From Gammaproteobacteria bacterium (GTDB lineage Bacteria; Pseudomonadota; Gammaproteobacteria; SZUA-152), in NCBI GenBank assembly GCA_021647705.1, contig JAKIUF010000016.1:1-64000 (forward strand): a DNA stretch of 64,000 nucleotides, written 5' to 3'. The notes beneath the pieces are model-generated. The model did not search any database and was not told the origin of the DNA. It was given only the letters and a program-made list of their open reading frames with translations. Below, in pieces: positions 1 to 8,861 of the stretch; positions within the stretch are counted from its first letter, which is position 1; every line of letters begins with the position of its first letter. The translations under genes and the position numbers were made by a program.

Positions 1-60
1 TAAGGTTTTTTATATTGGGCTGCCTGCACAAATTGACAAAAAATATGAAAGGACAGCGAA

Positions 61-673
61 ATGCCAGAAATACTCATTAGCAACCGTACCTGGGATAAGC
101 CTCAATTCAAACAAATGTGTGGGGAATGGGAATCTCTTGATGAAATGCAATGCAGTGGGTCATGCGGCGCTATGTGGCCCTACGAGCTCTATACTGTAGG
201 CAAAACCACACAAACGAAGAGCTGATTCTCCGAGCCCTTCTCTATGGCGGCAATCCACGCAACATTCATACGCTTTCTTCCGCACTGGGAGAAAACAACA
301 TCGTTGGTATCAGTGATGTCATGACAAAGTTGCATGATACTTCCGCTGCCTTGGCTGGTGCGGCCAGCACAGTTTTGCTGTCCGCGGCGACAAACTTGTG
401 CTCGCTGTACAGTACTATCAGAATGCCCTGCTGGCTTATCGAAACGTCATGCAAGGTAAAGGAGCTGCTGGAGCTACAAAAGCCTCCGCAGGGGTAGCGG
501 TCAGCACCGTCTTTGAACAAATGCAAAAAAACTTTCAGCGTGAATTAAGCATGATCGCAGGGGAACAAAAAGTCTCGCGTAAAGGTACTCCTCTGAACAA
601 CCGCACCCGCGCCCTGAATATCGCCCGTAGCAGCCACAGCACTAAAAAACGGGAGCTGGTTTCCATACCCTAG
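61..673 (+). pseudogene. Frameshifted relic of an unrecognised gene
   Basis: Coding-like sequence continues across three reading frames. The first piece runs from ATG 61 to a stop at 225. The second is the frame reading RALLYGGNPRNIHTLSSALG from about 230 to 400. The third is the frame reading VQYYQNALLAYRNVMQG from about 395 to the stop at 673. The Ala-rich helical middle and basic C-terminus look like one protein of about 200 residues broken by two indels. An AGGA-type ribosome site precedes ATG 61. I do not recognise the family; a phage structural protein is possible but unproven. Confidence 0.4.
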
Positions 674-781
674 GCCGGAAAACTGGCCGGGTTCAGCAAA
701 TATGACAACGATGCTTTACTTTTAGGGTGGAGCACATGAGGCTTACAAAGCAATGTCATCAGATTCAGCGCAGGAGATAGC

Positions 782-871
782 CAATATCCCCCTTTCTCAC
801 AAGCTGCCAGAGATACCTTCACAAATGCCTTTGGCTGGACAGTGACTGATGGCGGACTTGCGCCGCAGTAA
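782..871 (+). pseudogene. C-terminal fragment of a surface repeat protein
   Basis: A 29-codon open stretch reads QYPPFSQAARDTFTNAFGWTVTDGGLAPQ and ends in TAA at 869-871. The NAF/N-GWTVTDGG pattern resembles the last repeat of BspA-like (DUF285) leucine-rich surface proteins. No start codon or upstream repeats remain, so this is a decayed tail. The family call rests on a short motif only. Confidence 0.3.
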
Positions 872-1082
872 GGTTTTTCATTTATTGTTTAGGAAAATCA
901 GGGCGGGAAAGCGGGGTTAGGTTTGCGCTATTGTGTTTTCCGAAACTCATAATACGAGTCGCAAATCTGTTTTCGTTTCAGTTATATCAGCATCTACTTA
1001 TTCAGGGCAGCTGATCTATATATACCCATGCTAATGCTGAGTGAGCTGGAGGCATTCCCAATTTCGGTGGAGCTATGGCCAG

Positions 1083-1101
1083 CGTCAGTGTTACACTGAC
1101 G
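1083..1101. promoter_or_regulatory. 19-bp palindrome upstream of ccmA
   Basis: CGTCAGTGT and ACACTGACG flank a single central T, giving a near-perfect 19-bp dyad about 40-50 bp before ccmA. It is placed like an operator or a leader hairpin for the ccm operon. No U-tract follows, so it is not a standard terminator. The binding factor is unknown. Confidence 0.4.
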
Positions 1102-1141
1102 GGCTTTCGGCAGCTGTGGCTATGGTACATGAGAGGGGTAA

Positions 1142-1768
1142 GTGGGTTCGATGTTGGAAGTCCGTGGTCTTGAGTGTGTGCGCGGTGATCACCGTCTGTT
1201 CACCGGATTGAATTTTCAATTGCAGGGTGGGGAACTCTTGCGTCTACGTGGGTCAAATGGCAGTGGCAAGACGAGCCTGCTGCGGATGTTGTGTGGCCTG
1301 CTGGAGCCTGCTGAGGGCGAAGTGCTGTGGAAGGGTGCAGATATTCGCGCCCAGCGCGATGAATTTAATGCTGAGCTGCTGTATCTGGGGCACAGCAACG
1401 GAGTGAAGGCTGAATTAACCGGTTTTGAGAATCTGCGTATTAACAACGCTTTGTGTGGACGCTCGCTGGTGGATGAGCAGCTTTATGATGCGTTGGCAGA
1501 AATTGGCCTGGGTGGCCGTGAGGATTTACCCACCCAGGCCTTGTCTCAGGGGCAAAAACGCCGTGTGGCTTTGGCGCGTTTGTTATTAAACGATGCGGCG
1601 CTGTGGATACTGGATGAGCCATTCACCGCGCTGGATGTGAAGGCCGTGGCGCAGCTAGCCAAGCTCATTGAGGCGCATCTGCAAAAGGGCGGCATGGTGG
1701 TATATACCACCCACCAGGAAGTGGAAATGCGCGCGGGTGCCTGTCGAGAAGTGAACCTTGATGAATGA
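1142..1768 (+). CDS. ccmA: Cytochrome c maturation ABC transporter ATPase CcmA
   Basis: CcmA is the ATPase of the CcmABCD complex, which releases haem-loaded CcmE in System I cytochrome c biogenesis. The 208-residue protein has a Walker A motif GSNGSGKT near residues 37-44, an ABC signature LSQGQKRR near 133, and a Walker B LWILDEP near 154. These match the single-domain family length. GTG at 1142 or ATG at 1151 could start it; the purine run gagagggg just upstream fits ATG 1151 by spacing. It is first in the ccm operon, and ccmB follows after 9 bp. Confidence 0.96.
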   Translation: MGSMLEVRGLECVRGDHRLFTGLNFQLQGGELLRLRGSNGSGKTSLLRMLCGLLEPAEGEVLWKGADIRAQRDEFNAELLYLGHSNGVKAELTGFENLRINNALCGRSLVDEQLYDALAEIGLGGREDLPTQALSQGQKRRVALARLLLNDAALWILDEPFTALDVKAVAQLAKLIEAHLQKGGMVVYTTHQEVEMRAGACREVNLDE

Positions 1769-1777
1769 GCGGGATCA

Positions 1778-2476
1778 ATGAGTAAGGGTGCAATAACTCA
1801 ACCCAGCCTGTTTGCTGCTTGGCGGGCGATGATTGTGCGTGATTTGACGCTTGCTATGCGTCGCCGGGCGGATGTGCTGACTACGTTGTTTTTTTTCATC
1901 ATCGTGGTCAGCCTGTTTCCGTTGGGTGTGAGCCCGGAAATGGCGGTGTTGCGTGAAATTGCTCCAGGGGTGATCTGGGTAGCGGCATTATTGGCCTCGA
2001 TGTTGTCACTGGGACGTTTGTTCTCGGATGATTATCAGGATGGTACGTTGGAGCAAATGCTGTTATTGCCCCAGCCGCTGTCGGTGTTGGTGTTGGCCAA
2101 GGTGCTGGCTCATTGGCTGGTGTCGGGTGTGCCGCTGGTATTGCTGTCACCGTTGTTGGGCATGCAATTGGGGTTGGATGGCGACGCTATTATATTGATG
2201 ATGCTGACTCTGTTGTTAGGTACACCGGTGTTGAGTCTGATTGGTTCCGTGGGTGCGGCGTTGACCTTGGGCGTGCGGGGTGGTGGGGTACTGGTTTCCC
2301 TGCTGGTGCTGCCGTTGTATATTCCTGTGCTGATTTTTGGCACGGGCGCGGTGGATGCCGCGACTTCGGGCATGGAGTTTGAAGGGCATTTGTCGTTGTT
2401 GGGTGCTTTTTTTGTGTTGGCGGCATTGTTGACACCGCTGGCGACAGCAGCGGCTCTGCGCATCAGTGTTGAATAG
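1778..2476 (+). CDS. ccmB: Haem exporter permease CcmB
   Basis: CcmB is the integral membrane partner of CcmA in the CcmABCD haem-handling complex. The 232-residue product has about six hydrophobic segments, a cytoplasmic basic stretch near the start (MRRRAD) and typical family length. It lies 9 bp after ccmA and before ccmC, which fixes the identity. The gene is rich in G and T on this strand and has no polar catalytic motif, as expected for a permease. Confidence 0.95.
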   Translation: MSKGAITQPSLFAAWRAMIVRDLTLAMRRRADVLTTLFFFIIVVSLFPLGVSPEMAVLREIAPGVIWVAALLASMLSLGRLFSDDYQDGTLEQMLLLPQPLSVLVLAKVLAHWLVSGVPLVLLSPLLGMQLGLDGDAIILMMLTLLLGTPVLSLIGSVGAALTLGVRGGGVLVSLLVLPLYIPVLIFGTGAVDAATSGMEFEGHLSLLGAFFVLAALLTPLATAAALRISVE

Positions 2477-2568
2477 AATACTGGGCGGGTTTGTTAGGCG
2501 AATGCACAGAGCAACTTAATCTAATAATAAAGTTGAACAAAATGGAAATGAATGTATGAGTTTTAATC

Positions 2569-3348
2569 ATGGCTTTTAAAAACTCCATCGCGTGGTATTA
2601 CTTCTCCTCGCCCAAAAATTTCTACCCGATGGCCGGGCGGTTGATCCCGTGGTTTTGGGCCTTGTCTATTACGCTATTAGTCGTTGGGTTATATATGGGG
2701 TTTTTTGTTGCCCCCACGGATTACAAACAGGGCGAAAGCTATCGCATTATCTTTATCCACGTCCCCGCAGCGTGGATGTCCATGTTGATTTATCTGGTGA
2801 TGGCGGGTTATGCCATTATCGGTTTGGCCTGGAAACTGCGCATGGCAGAAATGATGGCCAGTGCCCTGGCTCCCACCGGGGCCATGTTTACCTTTCTTGC
2901 GTTGTGGACCGGAGCTTTCTGGGGCAAACCGACATGGGGCACCTACTGGGTATGGGATGCGCGGCTCACGTCTGAATTGATTCTGTTATTTTTATATATT
3001 GGTTACATTTCTCTGCAATCGGCGATTGATGATCCGCGCCGCGCCGCGCGCGCCAGTGCCTTGCTGGCGATTGTGGGAGTTATTAATCTGCCAGTGATTT
3101 ATTGGTCGGTGACGTGGTGGAATACTCTGCATCAGGGTGCGTCAGTAAGCCCTGGAATGGAACCGAAAATGGCATCGGATATGCTGACGGCGATGATGGT
3201 GATGACGTTTGCCTTTTGGACATACACCATTGCGGTGGTGTTGATGCGTGTGCGGCGTACGGTGCTGGAGCGCGAAAACCAAACTTCATGGGTGAAGGCA
3301 TTGGTAGGTGCTCCGAAGGAAAAGAGTTCAGAGGGAGAAAAACAGTGA
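2569..3348 (+). CDS. ccmC: Haem chaperone-loading membrane protein CcmC
   Basis: CcmC binds haem at the periplasmic face and attaches it to CcmE. The 259-residue protein has six predicted membrane segments and the tryptophan-rich WWD signature WGTYWVWDAR near residues 122-131. Histidines that would be axial ligands flank it (FIHVPAAW near 64 and NTLHQG near 184). Its stop overlaps the GTG start of ccmD (GTGA), indicating translational coupling. The charged tail after the last helix is short and normal. Confidence 0.96.
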   Translation: MAFKNSIAWYYFSSPKNFYPMAGRLIPWFWALSITLLVVGLYMGFFVAPTDYKQGESYRIIFIHVPAAWMSMLIYLVMAGYAIIGLAWKLRMAEMMASALAPTGAMFTFLALWTGAFWGKPTWGTYWVWDARLTSELILLFLYIGYISLQSAIDDPRRAARASALLAIVGVINLPVIYWSVTWWNTLHQGASVSPGMEPKMASDMLTAMMVMTFAFWTYTIAVVLMRVRRTVLERENQTSWVKALVGAPKEKSSEGEKQ

Positions 3349-3521
3349 GCGAGTTTTTTGCCATGGGTGGGCGCGGTTTTTATGTGTGGATGTCCTACGG
3401 TGTGACGGCGCTGTTTATGATTGTCGAAGTCATTGCGTTGATGCGCAGTAAAAAAACAGTATTGAAACGACTGGCGCGAATGGTACGGGCTGAGACGCGA
3501 AGTCATTCTCATATAGAGTAA
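3345..3521 (+). CDS. ccmD: Haem exporter small subunit CcmD
   Basis: CcmD is a small single-helix membrane protein that stabilises the CcmABC complex and helps release holo-CcmE. The 58-residue product starts at GTG 3345, overlapping the ccmC stop, reads MSEFFAMGGRGFYVWMSYG, then has one transmembrane helix and a basic C-terminal tail. The conserved tyrosine before the helix and the basic tail match the family. An internal ATG at 3363 is an alternative start, but the GTGA overlap favours 3345. Confidence 0.9.
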   Translation: MSEFFAMGGRGFYVWMSYGVTALFMIVEVIALMRSKKTVLKRLARMVRAETRSHSHIE

Positions 3522-3594
3522 GTGGGGCCGAACGGCATGTCTGGCCCTATGGTTTAAACCCGGATTAAAGTAAAGACAAAGTAGCGGAGTCAGT

Positions 3595-4056
3595 ATGAAA
3601 ACACGGCATAAACGAATGGCATTTATTTTAGTAGGGCTGGCGGGGCTGGCTGTGGCAGCAGGGCTGGTGCTCAATGCCCTGAACAGTAATCTGGCGCTGT
3701 ACATCAGTCCCTCTGATGTGAAGGCAGGTAATATGCCCAAGGGCACGGCTTTTCGTCTCGGTGGCATGGTGGTGGAAGGCAGTCTGAAACGACAGGATGA
3801 CGGACTGACTGTATATTTTGATGTCAGCGATAATGTTGAAACGGTCACGGTTACTTATACCGGCATCCTACCGGATCTGTTCAAGGAAGGTACCGGCGTA
3901 GTCACGCAGGGCAAAATGACTGATGGGTTGTTTAGAGCCTCGGAAGTATTAGCCAAACACGATGAAAATTATATGTCACCGGAAGTGGCAGAAATGCTGG
4001 AAAAAGGTGAAAAGGCCAATCAGGCCGCAGCAGCAGCTGCAAAGGCATCGTATTAA
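3595..4056 (+). CDS. ccmE: Periplasmic haem chaperone CcmE
   Basis: CcmE covalently carries haem b from CcmC to the CcmF/H ligation complex. The 153-residue protein has a basic N-terminus, one membrane anchor (residues about 9-27) and an OB-fold periplasmic domain. The haem-binding motif [13 protein letters not shown] places the covalent histidine at residue 122, followed by the conserved tyrosine. The C-terminus is an Ala-rich flexible tail. It follows ccmD after 73 bp. Confidence 0.96.
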   Translation: MKTRHKRMAFILVGLAGLAVAAGLVLNALNSNLALYISPSDVKAGNMPKGTAFRLGGMVVEGSLKRQDDGLTVYFDVSDNVETVTVTYTGILPDLFKEGTGVVTQGKMTDGLFRASEVLAKHDENYMSPEVAEMLEKGEKANQAAAAAAKASY

Positions 4057-4121
4057 CGATTGACGTTAATGACGGGGCGTTTAATGTTGCTATTTAAGTT
4101 TTTACATGGGGGGTTGAATAA

Positions 4122-6167
4122 ATGATTCCAGAAATCGGGCATTTCGCGCTTATCCTGGCGCTGTGTGTTGCTGTCGTGCAGGGGGTGGTTGCTATCGCTG
4201 GAGCGCAGTTGGGTATTCGTTCATGGATGGTGATGGCGCGTCCTGCGGCACAGGTACATTTTATTCTTGTTGCGGTGTCTTTTGTTTGCCTGATGTACGC
4301 TTTCATCTACAACGATTTCTCCGTGGAATATGTTGCTTCCGTGTCGAACTCCATGTTGCCGATACAATATCGTATTGCGGCAATATGGGGCGGACATGAG
4401 GGTTCGCTGTTGTTGTGGGCTTTGTTGCTGGCTATCTGGACGATGGCGGTGGCGCGTTACAGTCGCAACCTGCCGTTAGATATGGTGTCACGGGTTATCG
4501 GGGTGATGGGCCTCATTTCAGTGGGGTTTTTAATGTTTATGCTGTTTACCTCCAACCCGTTTGATCGCCTGCTACCGGCTGCTCTTGATGGACGCGATCT
4601 TAATCCATTGCTGCAAGACCCGGGGCTGATTTTTCACCCGCCTTTGTTGTATATCGGTTACGTCGGTTTTTCCGTGGCTTTTGCCTTTGCTATTGCTGCG
4701 TTGCTGAGTGGACGTATGGATGCGACCTGGGCACGTTGGTCGCGGCCATGGACGACCATTGCGTGGAGTTTTTTGACTGCGGGTATCGCGTTAGGCAGTT
4801 GGTGGGCTTATTACGAATTAGGCTGGGGTGGCTGGTGGTTCTGGGATCCAGTCGAGAACGCCTCATTTTTGCCTTGGCTGGTGGGCACCGCGCTGGTACA
4901 TTCGCTGGCGGTGACTGAAAAACGTGGCAGCTTCAAAAACTGGACGATATTATTGGCCATCTTCACCTTTTCGTTGAGTCTGTTGGGTACCTTCCTGGTG
5001 CGTTCCGGTGTATTGACTTCTGTGCATGCTTTTGCGGTTGATCCTGAACGTGGTGTATTTATTCTTGGCTTCCTCGTTGTAACAATCGGTACTTCGCTTG
5101 CACTGTTTGCCTGGCGTGCGCCGAAAGTGGGGCTGGGTGGCCGATTCAGTTTAGTTTCGCGCGAAACCTTTTTGTTGATGAACAATGTGATGTTGGTGGT
5201 TGCCGCTGGCGCAGTGTTATTGGGTACCCTGTATCCATTGTTACTGGATTCCCTGGACATGGGTAAAATCTCTGTAGGCCCGCCGTATTTTGATGCGGTA
5301 TTCCTGCCGTTGATGGTACCGATGATTTTCCTCATGGGACTGGGGCCGATCGCGCGCTGGAAACAGGCGGATTTGCCGGATATGGCCAGTCGCATGAAGT
5401 GGGCGGCAGTGGTGAGTCTGGTAATGGCGCTGATTTTGCCATTTGTGATGGGTGAATGGTTTGCGTTGACCAGCCTGGGTTTTGCGCTGGCCTTCTGGAT
5501 TGTCAGCAGCATTGTGGTCAGCATGAGTGAGCGTTTGCGCAAAACGGCCAGCACTAATGCGGGAGCAGGCGTACTGGCACGTATCGTCGCATTGCCCAAT
5601 GCATATCTTGGTATGAATGTCGCGCATATCGGTGTGGCGGTTTTCATTATGGGCGTCACCATGGTGAACACCTATGAAGTGGAAAAAGATATGCGTATGG
5701 AGGTGGGCGACACGGTGACCATGAGTGGTTATACGTTCCGCTTTGATGGTGTTACTGAAGTTGAAGGGCCGAACTACAAGGCCAGCCGAGGTCAGATACT
5801 GGTTACCGTGGATGATAAAACCGAAGCGGTATTGTTTCCTGAAAAACGGGTTTATTTTGTGCAGACCATGCCAATGACCGAGGCCGGGATTGATTCAGGT
5901 CTGTTCCGTGATTTGTATGTGTCGCTGGGTGAGCCCGTGGGCAACGGCGCCTGGAGTGTACGTGTTTATTACAAACCCTTTGTGGGCTGGATTTGGGGTG
6001 GAACCTTCCTGATGGCGATTGGTGGTATTTTTGCCGTCAGTGATCGTCGTTATCGTTTGGCATCACGCAAGCGCAAGGCGCAGAAAAAGGCAGCTGGGCA
6101 GCCGGCAGCCGGTCAATCTGTAGCTGATCAAACAACAGCCCCTGTTCAGTCAATGGAAAGAGAATAG
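4122..6167 (+). CDS. ccmF: Haem lyase subunit CcmF
   Basis: CcmF is the large haem-binding membrane subunit of the lyase that attaches haem to apocytochrome CXXCH motifs. The 681-residue protein has about 15 membrane segments and a WWD domain, WGGWWFWDPVENASFLPW, near residues 234-251. Conserved histidine regions are present (FHPPLLYIGYVG near 170 and LLGTLYPLLLD near 365), with a large periplasmic domain near 520-625. The length is normal and the gene sits between ccmE and ccmG. Confidence 0.97.
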   Translation: MIPEIGHFALILALCVAVVQGVVAIAGAQLGIRSWMVMARPAAQVHFILVAVSFVCLMYAFIYNDFSVEYVASVSNSMLPIQYRIAAIWGGHEGSLLLWALLLAIWTMAVARYSRNLPLDMVSRVIGVMGLISVGFLMFMLFTSNPFDRLLPAALDGRDLNPLLQDPGLIFHPPLLYIGYVGFSVAFAFAIAALLSGRMDATWARWSRPWTTIAWSFLTAGIALGSWWAYYELGWGGWWFWDPVENASFLPWLVGTALVHSLAVTEKRGSFKNWTILLAIFTFSLSLLGTFLVRSGVLTSVHAFAVDPERGVFILGFLVVTIGTSLALFAWRAPKVGLGGRFSLVSRETFLLMNNVMLVVAAGAVLLGTLYPLLLDSLDMGKISVGPPYFDAVFLPLMVPMIFLMGLGPIARWKQADLPDMASRMKWAAVVSLVMALILPFVMGEWFALTSLGFALAFWIVSSIVVSMSERLRKTASTNAGAGVLARIVALPNAYLGMNVAHIGVAVFIMGVTMVNTYEVEKDMRMEVGDTVTMSGYTFRFDGVTEVEGPNYKASRGQILVTVDDKTEAVLFPEKRVYFVQTMPMTEAGIDSGLFRDLYVSLGEPVGNGAWSVRVYYKPFVGWIWGGTFLMAIGGIFAVSDRRYRLASRKRKAQKKAAGQPAAGQSVADQTTAPVQSMERE

Positions 6168-6171
6168 TCAT

Positions 6172-6744
6172 ATGTTGCGTTATCTTGTGCCCCTGATCGT
6201 ATTTTTGGGTGTGGCGGGCTTTTTGTTAAAAGGCTTGGAGCTTAATCCGCGTGAAGTGCCATCCCCGTTTATTGATAAACCGGCACCGAGTTTCAGTTTG
6301 CCAAAATTACACGAACCGGAGGCACAGTTTGCCAGCAAAGATATGCTGGGCCAGGTGTGGTTGCTAAATGTCTGGGCATCGTGGTGTGTGGCTTGTCGTT
6401 CTGAGCATCCATTGTTGGTACAATTGTCGCACGCCAACATAGTGCCTGTTTATGGTTTGAATTATAAAGACGAGCCTGATGATGCTAGAAACTGGTTGCG
6501 GCAACTGGGTGATGCCTACGTCAGCAGTTTGATAGACTACGACGGCAAGGTCGGTATTGATTATGGTGTATACGGTGTGCCGGAAACTTTCGTAATCGAC
6601 AAACAGGGGATTATTCGTCACAAAGTGATTGGTCCTGTCACCCCTTCTGCTCTGGATAACTGCGTATTACCGCTGGTCAGAAAATTGCAGCAGGCAACGG
6701 CGCAAACTGTGGTGAAACGGACCGAAGTGGAGGGTTGCGCATGA
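6172..6744 (+). CDS. ccmG: Thiol:disulfide interchange protein CcmG/DsbE
   Basis: CcmG is a membrane-anchored periplasmic thioredoxin that keeps apocytochrome cysteines reduced for haem ligation. The 190-residue protein has an N-terminal anchor (residues 2-18) and a thioredoxin fold with active site WCVAC (Cys72, Cys75). It also has the cis-proline loop GVYGVPETFVID expected for DsbE proteins. It starts 4 bp after ccmF and overlaps ccmH by four bases (ATGA). Confidence 0.96.
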   Translation: MLRYLVPLIVFLGVAGFLLKGLELNPREVPSPFIDKPAPSFSLPKLHEPEAQFASKDMLGQVWLLNVWASWCVACRSEHPLLVQLSHANIVPVYGLNYKDEPDDARNWLRQLGDAYVSSLIDYDGKVGIDYGVYGVPETFVIDKQGIIRHKVIGPVTPSALDNCVLPLVRKLQQATAQTVVKRTEVEGCA

Positions 6745-7271
6745 ACTCATTGAAAATAGGCATCGTGCTGCTATGTCTGTTTGTATTTGCACCACCGGCA
6801 TTCGCCAAAGAAGCGGAATATATGGTTGCTGATCCTGAAATGGAAAAAACAGTCAACGCAATTTCGGAGGAGTTGCGTTGTCTGGTGTGTCAAAATCAAA
6901 CCATTGCGGATTCCAATGCACCATTGGCGGTTGATTTGAAAAATCAGGTGCGAGACATGGTGGAGTCCGGTCAGTCACAGAGTGACATTATCGATTATAT
7001 GGTGGAGCGTTATGGTGATTTTGTCCGTTATCGTCCGCCGATGAACACAAGCACCATGCTGTTGTGGGTTGGCCCGTTTTTGTTGTTATTGATTGGTGTG
7101 GTGGTGCTGGTGGTGAATTTGCGCAAGCGTACAACAGTGATAAAAAACGATGGAGACTTATCTGTGGAAGAAAACGAGCGGCTTCAACGTTTATTGGCGG
7201 CTGAATCTTCAGCACCAGCGGCTAAACACGGGAACTTGTCGTCACAAAAGGCTGGAGAAGAAAAATCATGA
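6741..7271 (+). CDS. ccmH: Cytochrome c-type biogenesis protein CcmH
   Basis: CcmH is a periplasmic oxidoreductase-like subunit of the haem lyase complex. ATG 6741 is chosen because it overlaps the ccmG stop (ATGA), although an in-frame TTG lies at 6735. The 176-residue product has a signal peptide, the family motif LRCLVCQNQTIADSNA (Cys47, Cys50), one membrane helix near 100-125 and a charged tail. It ends in an ATGA overlap with ccmI. Confidence 0.96.
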   Translation: MNSLKIGIVLLCLFVFAPPAFAKEAEYMVADPEMEKTVNAISEELRCLVCQNQTIADSNAPLAVDLKNQVRDMVESGQSQSDIIDYMVERYGDFVRYRPPMNTSTMLLWVGPFLLLLIGVVVLVVNLRKRTTVIKNDGDLSVEENERLQRLLAAESSAPAAKHGNLSSQKAGEEKS

Positions 7272-8515
7272 TGGTGTTTTGGTTGGTTGCTGTGCTGTTG
7301 ATTGTTGTCACGCTGTTGTTTTTATTGCCACCGTTGATTCAAAAGCTGCGGGGGGACTCTGATAAAGATGTTTTTGATCGCGATGAGTTGAATGCTGCCA
7401 TATTCAAGGATCAGGTGACAGAGCTGGAACGGGATGTGTCTGTGGGAATCGTTTCACAAGAGCAGTTTGAAACCGCTAAGCATGATCTGGAACGCGGTTT
7501 TTTGCAGGATGTCAATACAGAAACCAGTGCGCCAGTTTCGCAGACAGATCGTGTTGTCGGTCGTTCAGCAGCGGTGGTGGTTGCGGTATTGGTTCCGGTT
7601 TTGGCCGTGAGTATTTACAATATGCTGGGTTCGGGAAAAGCGGGATTGCACCCGGAAGATGCGCGCCCGCAGGTGCAGGCCGAAGGTCATGAGGGTACGC
7701 TGGAAGAACAGGTGCGCAAACTGCAAGACCATCTACAGCAAAACCCGGATGATGCGGAAGGCTGGGGTATGTTGGCTCGTTCCTATTACTTCCTCAAACA
7801 ATATGGTGCAGCAGCAGAAACGTTTGCGCGTGTCTCCGCCTTGCAGAAAGACTCTAACGCAGAGTTGCTGGCTGATTATGCCGATGCGCTGGCCATGGCC
7901 AATGGCCGCAATATGGCTGGGCGGCCCTATGAGCTGGTGAAAAAAGCGCTAGAGATTGAGCCGCGACTTCAAAAAGCCTTGTGGTTGGCAGGTACAGCGA
8001 CGTATCAATCAGAAAATTTTGAAGATACCCTGGGTTATTGGAAGCGTTTGTTGGAAATTTTTCCCAAGGGATCAGAAAATTATCTGCAAATGCAGAAGAA
8101 CATTGCCGAAATTCAGCAAAAACTGGGTTTGCCAGTGGACACTGAAATACAAACGGTTGCGGTGAGTGGTGCAAGTATTTCCGGTGTGGTGCGTTTGGAT
8201 GAATCGCTGATGCTGGATGCGGCAATTGATGACACTCTGTTTGTGTATGCGCGTGCAGCCAATGGGCCGCGTATGCCCCTGGCAATTGTACGGAAAACAG
8301 TGAAAGATTTACCGCTTGAGTTTACTCTGGATGATTCCATGGCGATGGACCCGGCGATGAAATTGTCAAATTTCCAACAGGTGGTGGTTGGCGCGCGTAT
8401 TTCCAAAAGCGGCAACGCCATTCCGCAACCGGGTGATTTGCAGGTCGTCTCTCAGCCTATGGGCGTTGATGGGGTGCAAGGTCTGGAATTAATGATTAAC
8501 GAAGTCGTTCAATAA
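7268..8515 (+). CDS. ccmI: Cytochrome c biogenesis protein CcmI with TPR domain
   Basis: CcmI captures apocytochromes through their C-termini and presents them to the CcmFH lyase. The 415-residue protein begins with two membrane helices around a cytoplasmic loop (residues 1-120). A periplasmic TPR region follows (about 145-290; WGMLARSYYFLKQYGAAAETF and related helices), then a C-terminal beta-rich domain of about 110 residues. This is the fused CcmH-like/NrfG arrangement common in gammaproteobacteria. It is the last canonical ccm gene here. Confidence 0.94.
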   Translation: MMVFWLVAVLLIVVTLLFLLPPLIQKLRGDSDKDVFDRDELNAAIFKDQVTELERDVSVGIVSQEQFETAKHDLERGFLQDVNTETSAPVSQTDRVVGRSAAVVVAVLVPVLAVSIYNMLGSGKAGLHPEDARPQVQAEGHEGTLEEQVRKLQDHLQQNPDDAEGWGMLARSYYFLKQYGAAAETFARVSALQKDSNAELLADYADALAMANGRNMAGRPYELVKKALEIEPRLQKALWLAGTATYQSENFEDTLGYWKRLLEIFPKGSENYLQMQKNIAEIQQKLGLPVDTEIQTVAVSGASISGVVRLDESLMLDAAIDDTLFVYARAANGPRMPLAIVRKTVKDLPLEFTLDDSMAMDPAMKLSNFQQVVVGARISKSGNAIPQPGDLQVVSQPMGVDGVQGLELMINEVVQ

Positions 8516-8543
8516 TTATTATCTTCGATAATTGGAGGGAAAA

Positions 8544-8861
8544 ATGAGGAAGAACTTACCAGTTATACCCATGTTTTTGAGTCTTTTATTGTTGCTAGCG
8601 CCCACTGGTGTAGCGCTGGCTGGTGATCCCATGAAGGGGCGTCCGTTGTATATAGACCGTTGCTCGGGTTGTCATGGCCTGAGTGGCGCGTCCCATGTGG
8701 GACATATTCCCAACTTCAAATTAGGTGAGGGATTGATGAAACCAGATCAGGAAATACTGGCCTTTGTGAAAAAAGGCAAGGGTGTTATGCCGGGTTTTAA
8801 CGGTATTCTCACGGATACTGAAATTCGCGATATCCTTGCTTACGTGAGAACTTTTTTCTAA
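8544..8861 (+). CDS. Small monohaem cytochrome c
   Basis: A 105-residue periplasmic class I cytochrome. It has a Sec signal peptide ending near ALAGDP, one CSGCHG haem site near residues 45-50 and a likely methionine axial ligand in MPGFNG near 90. The C-terminal helix reads DTEIRDILAYVRTFF. ATG 8544 is preferred over in-frame TTG 8532 because GGAGGG lies just before it. It follows ccmI after 28 bp, and its stop overlaps the next start (TAATG), so it is co-translated with the propeller lipoprotein. Its redox partner is unknown. Confidence 0.88.
   Translation: MRKNLPVIPMFLSLLLLLAPTGVALAGDPMKGRPLYIDRCSGCHGLSGASHVGHIPNFKLGEGLMKPDQEILAFVKKGKGVMPGFNGILTDTEIRDILAYVRTFF

Noticed and set aside
3132-3848. 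Antisense frame across ccmC-ccmD-ccmE
   Set aside because: It spans three confident ccm genes on the other strand and has no recognisable domain.
4811-5671. Long antisense open frame inside ccmF (286 codons)
   Set aside because: Shadow of a GT-rich membrane-protein gene; the translation has no family features.
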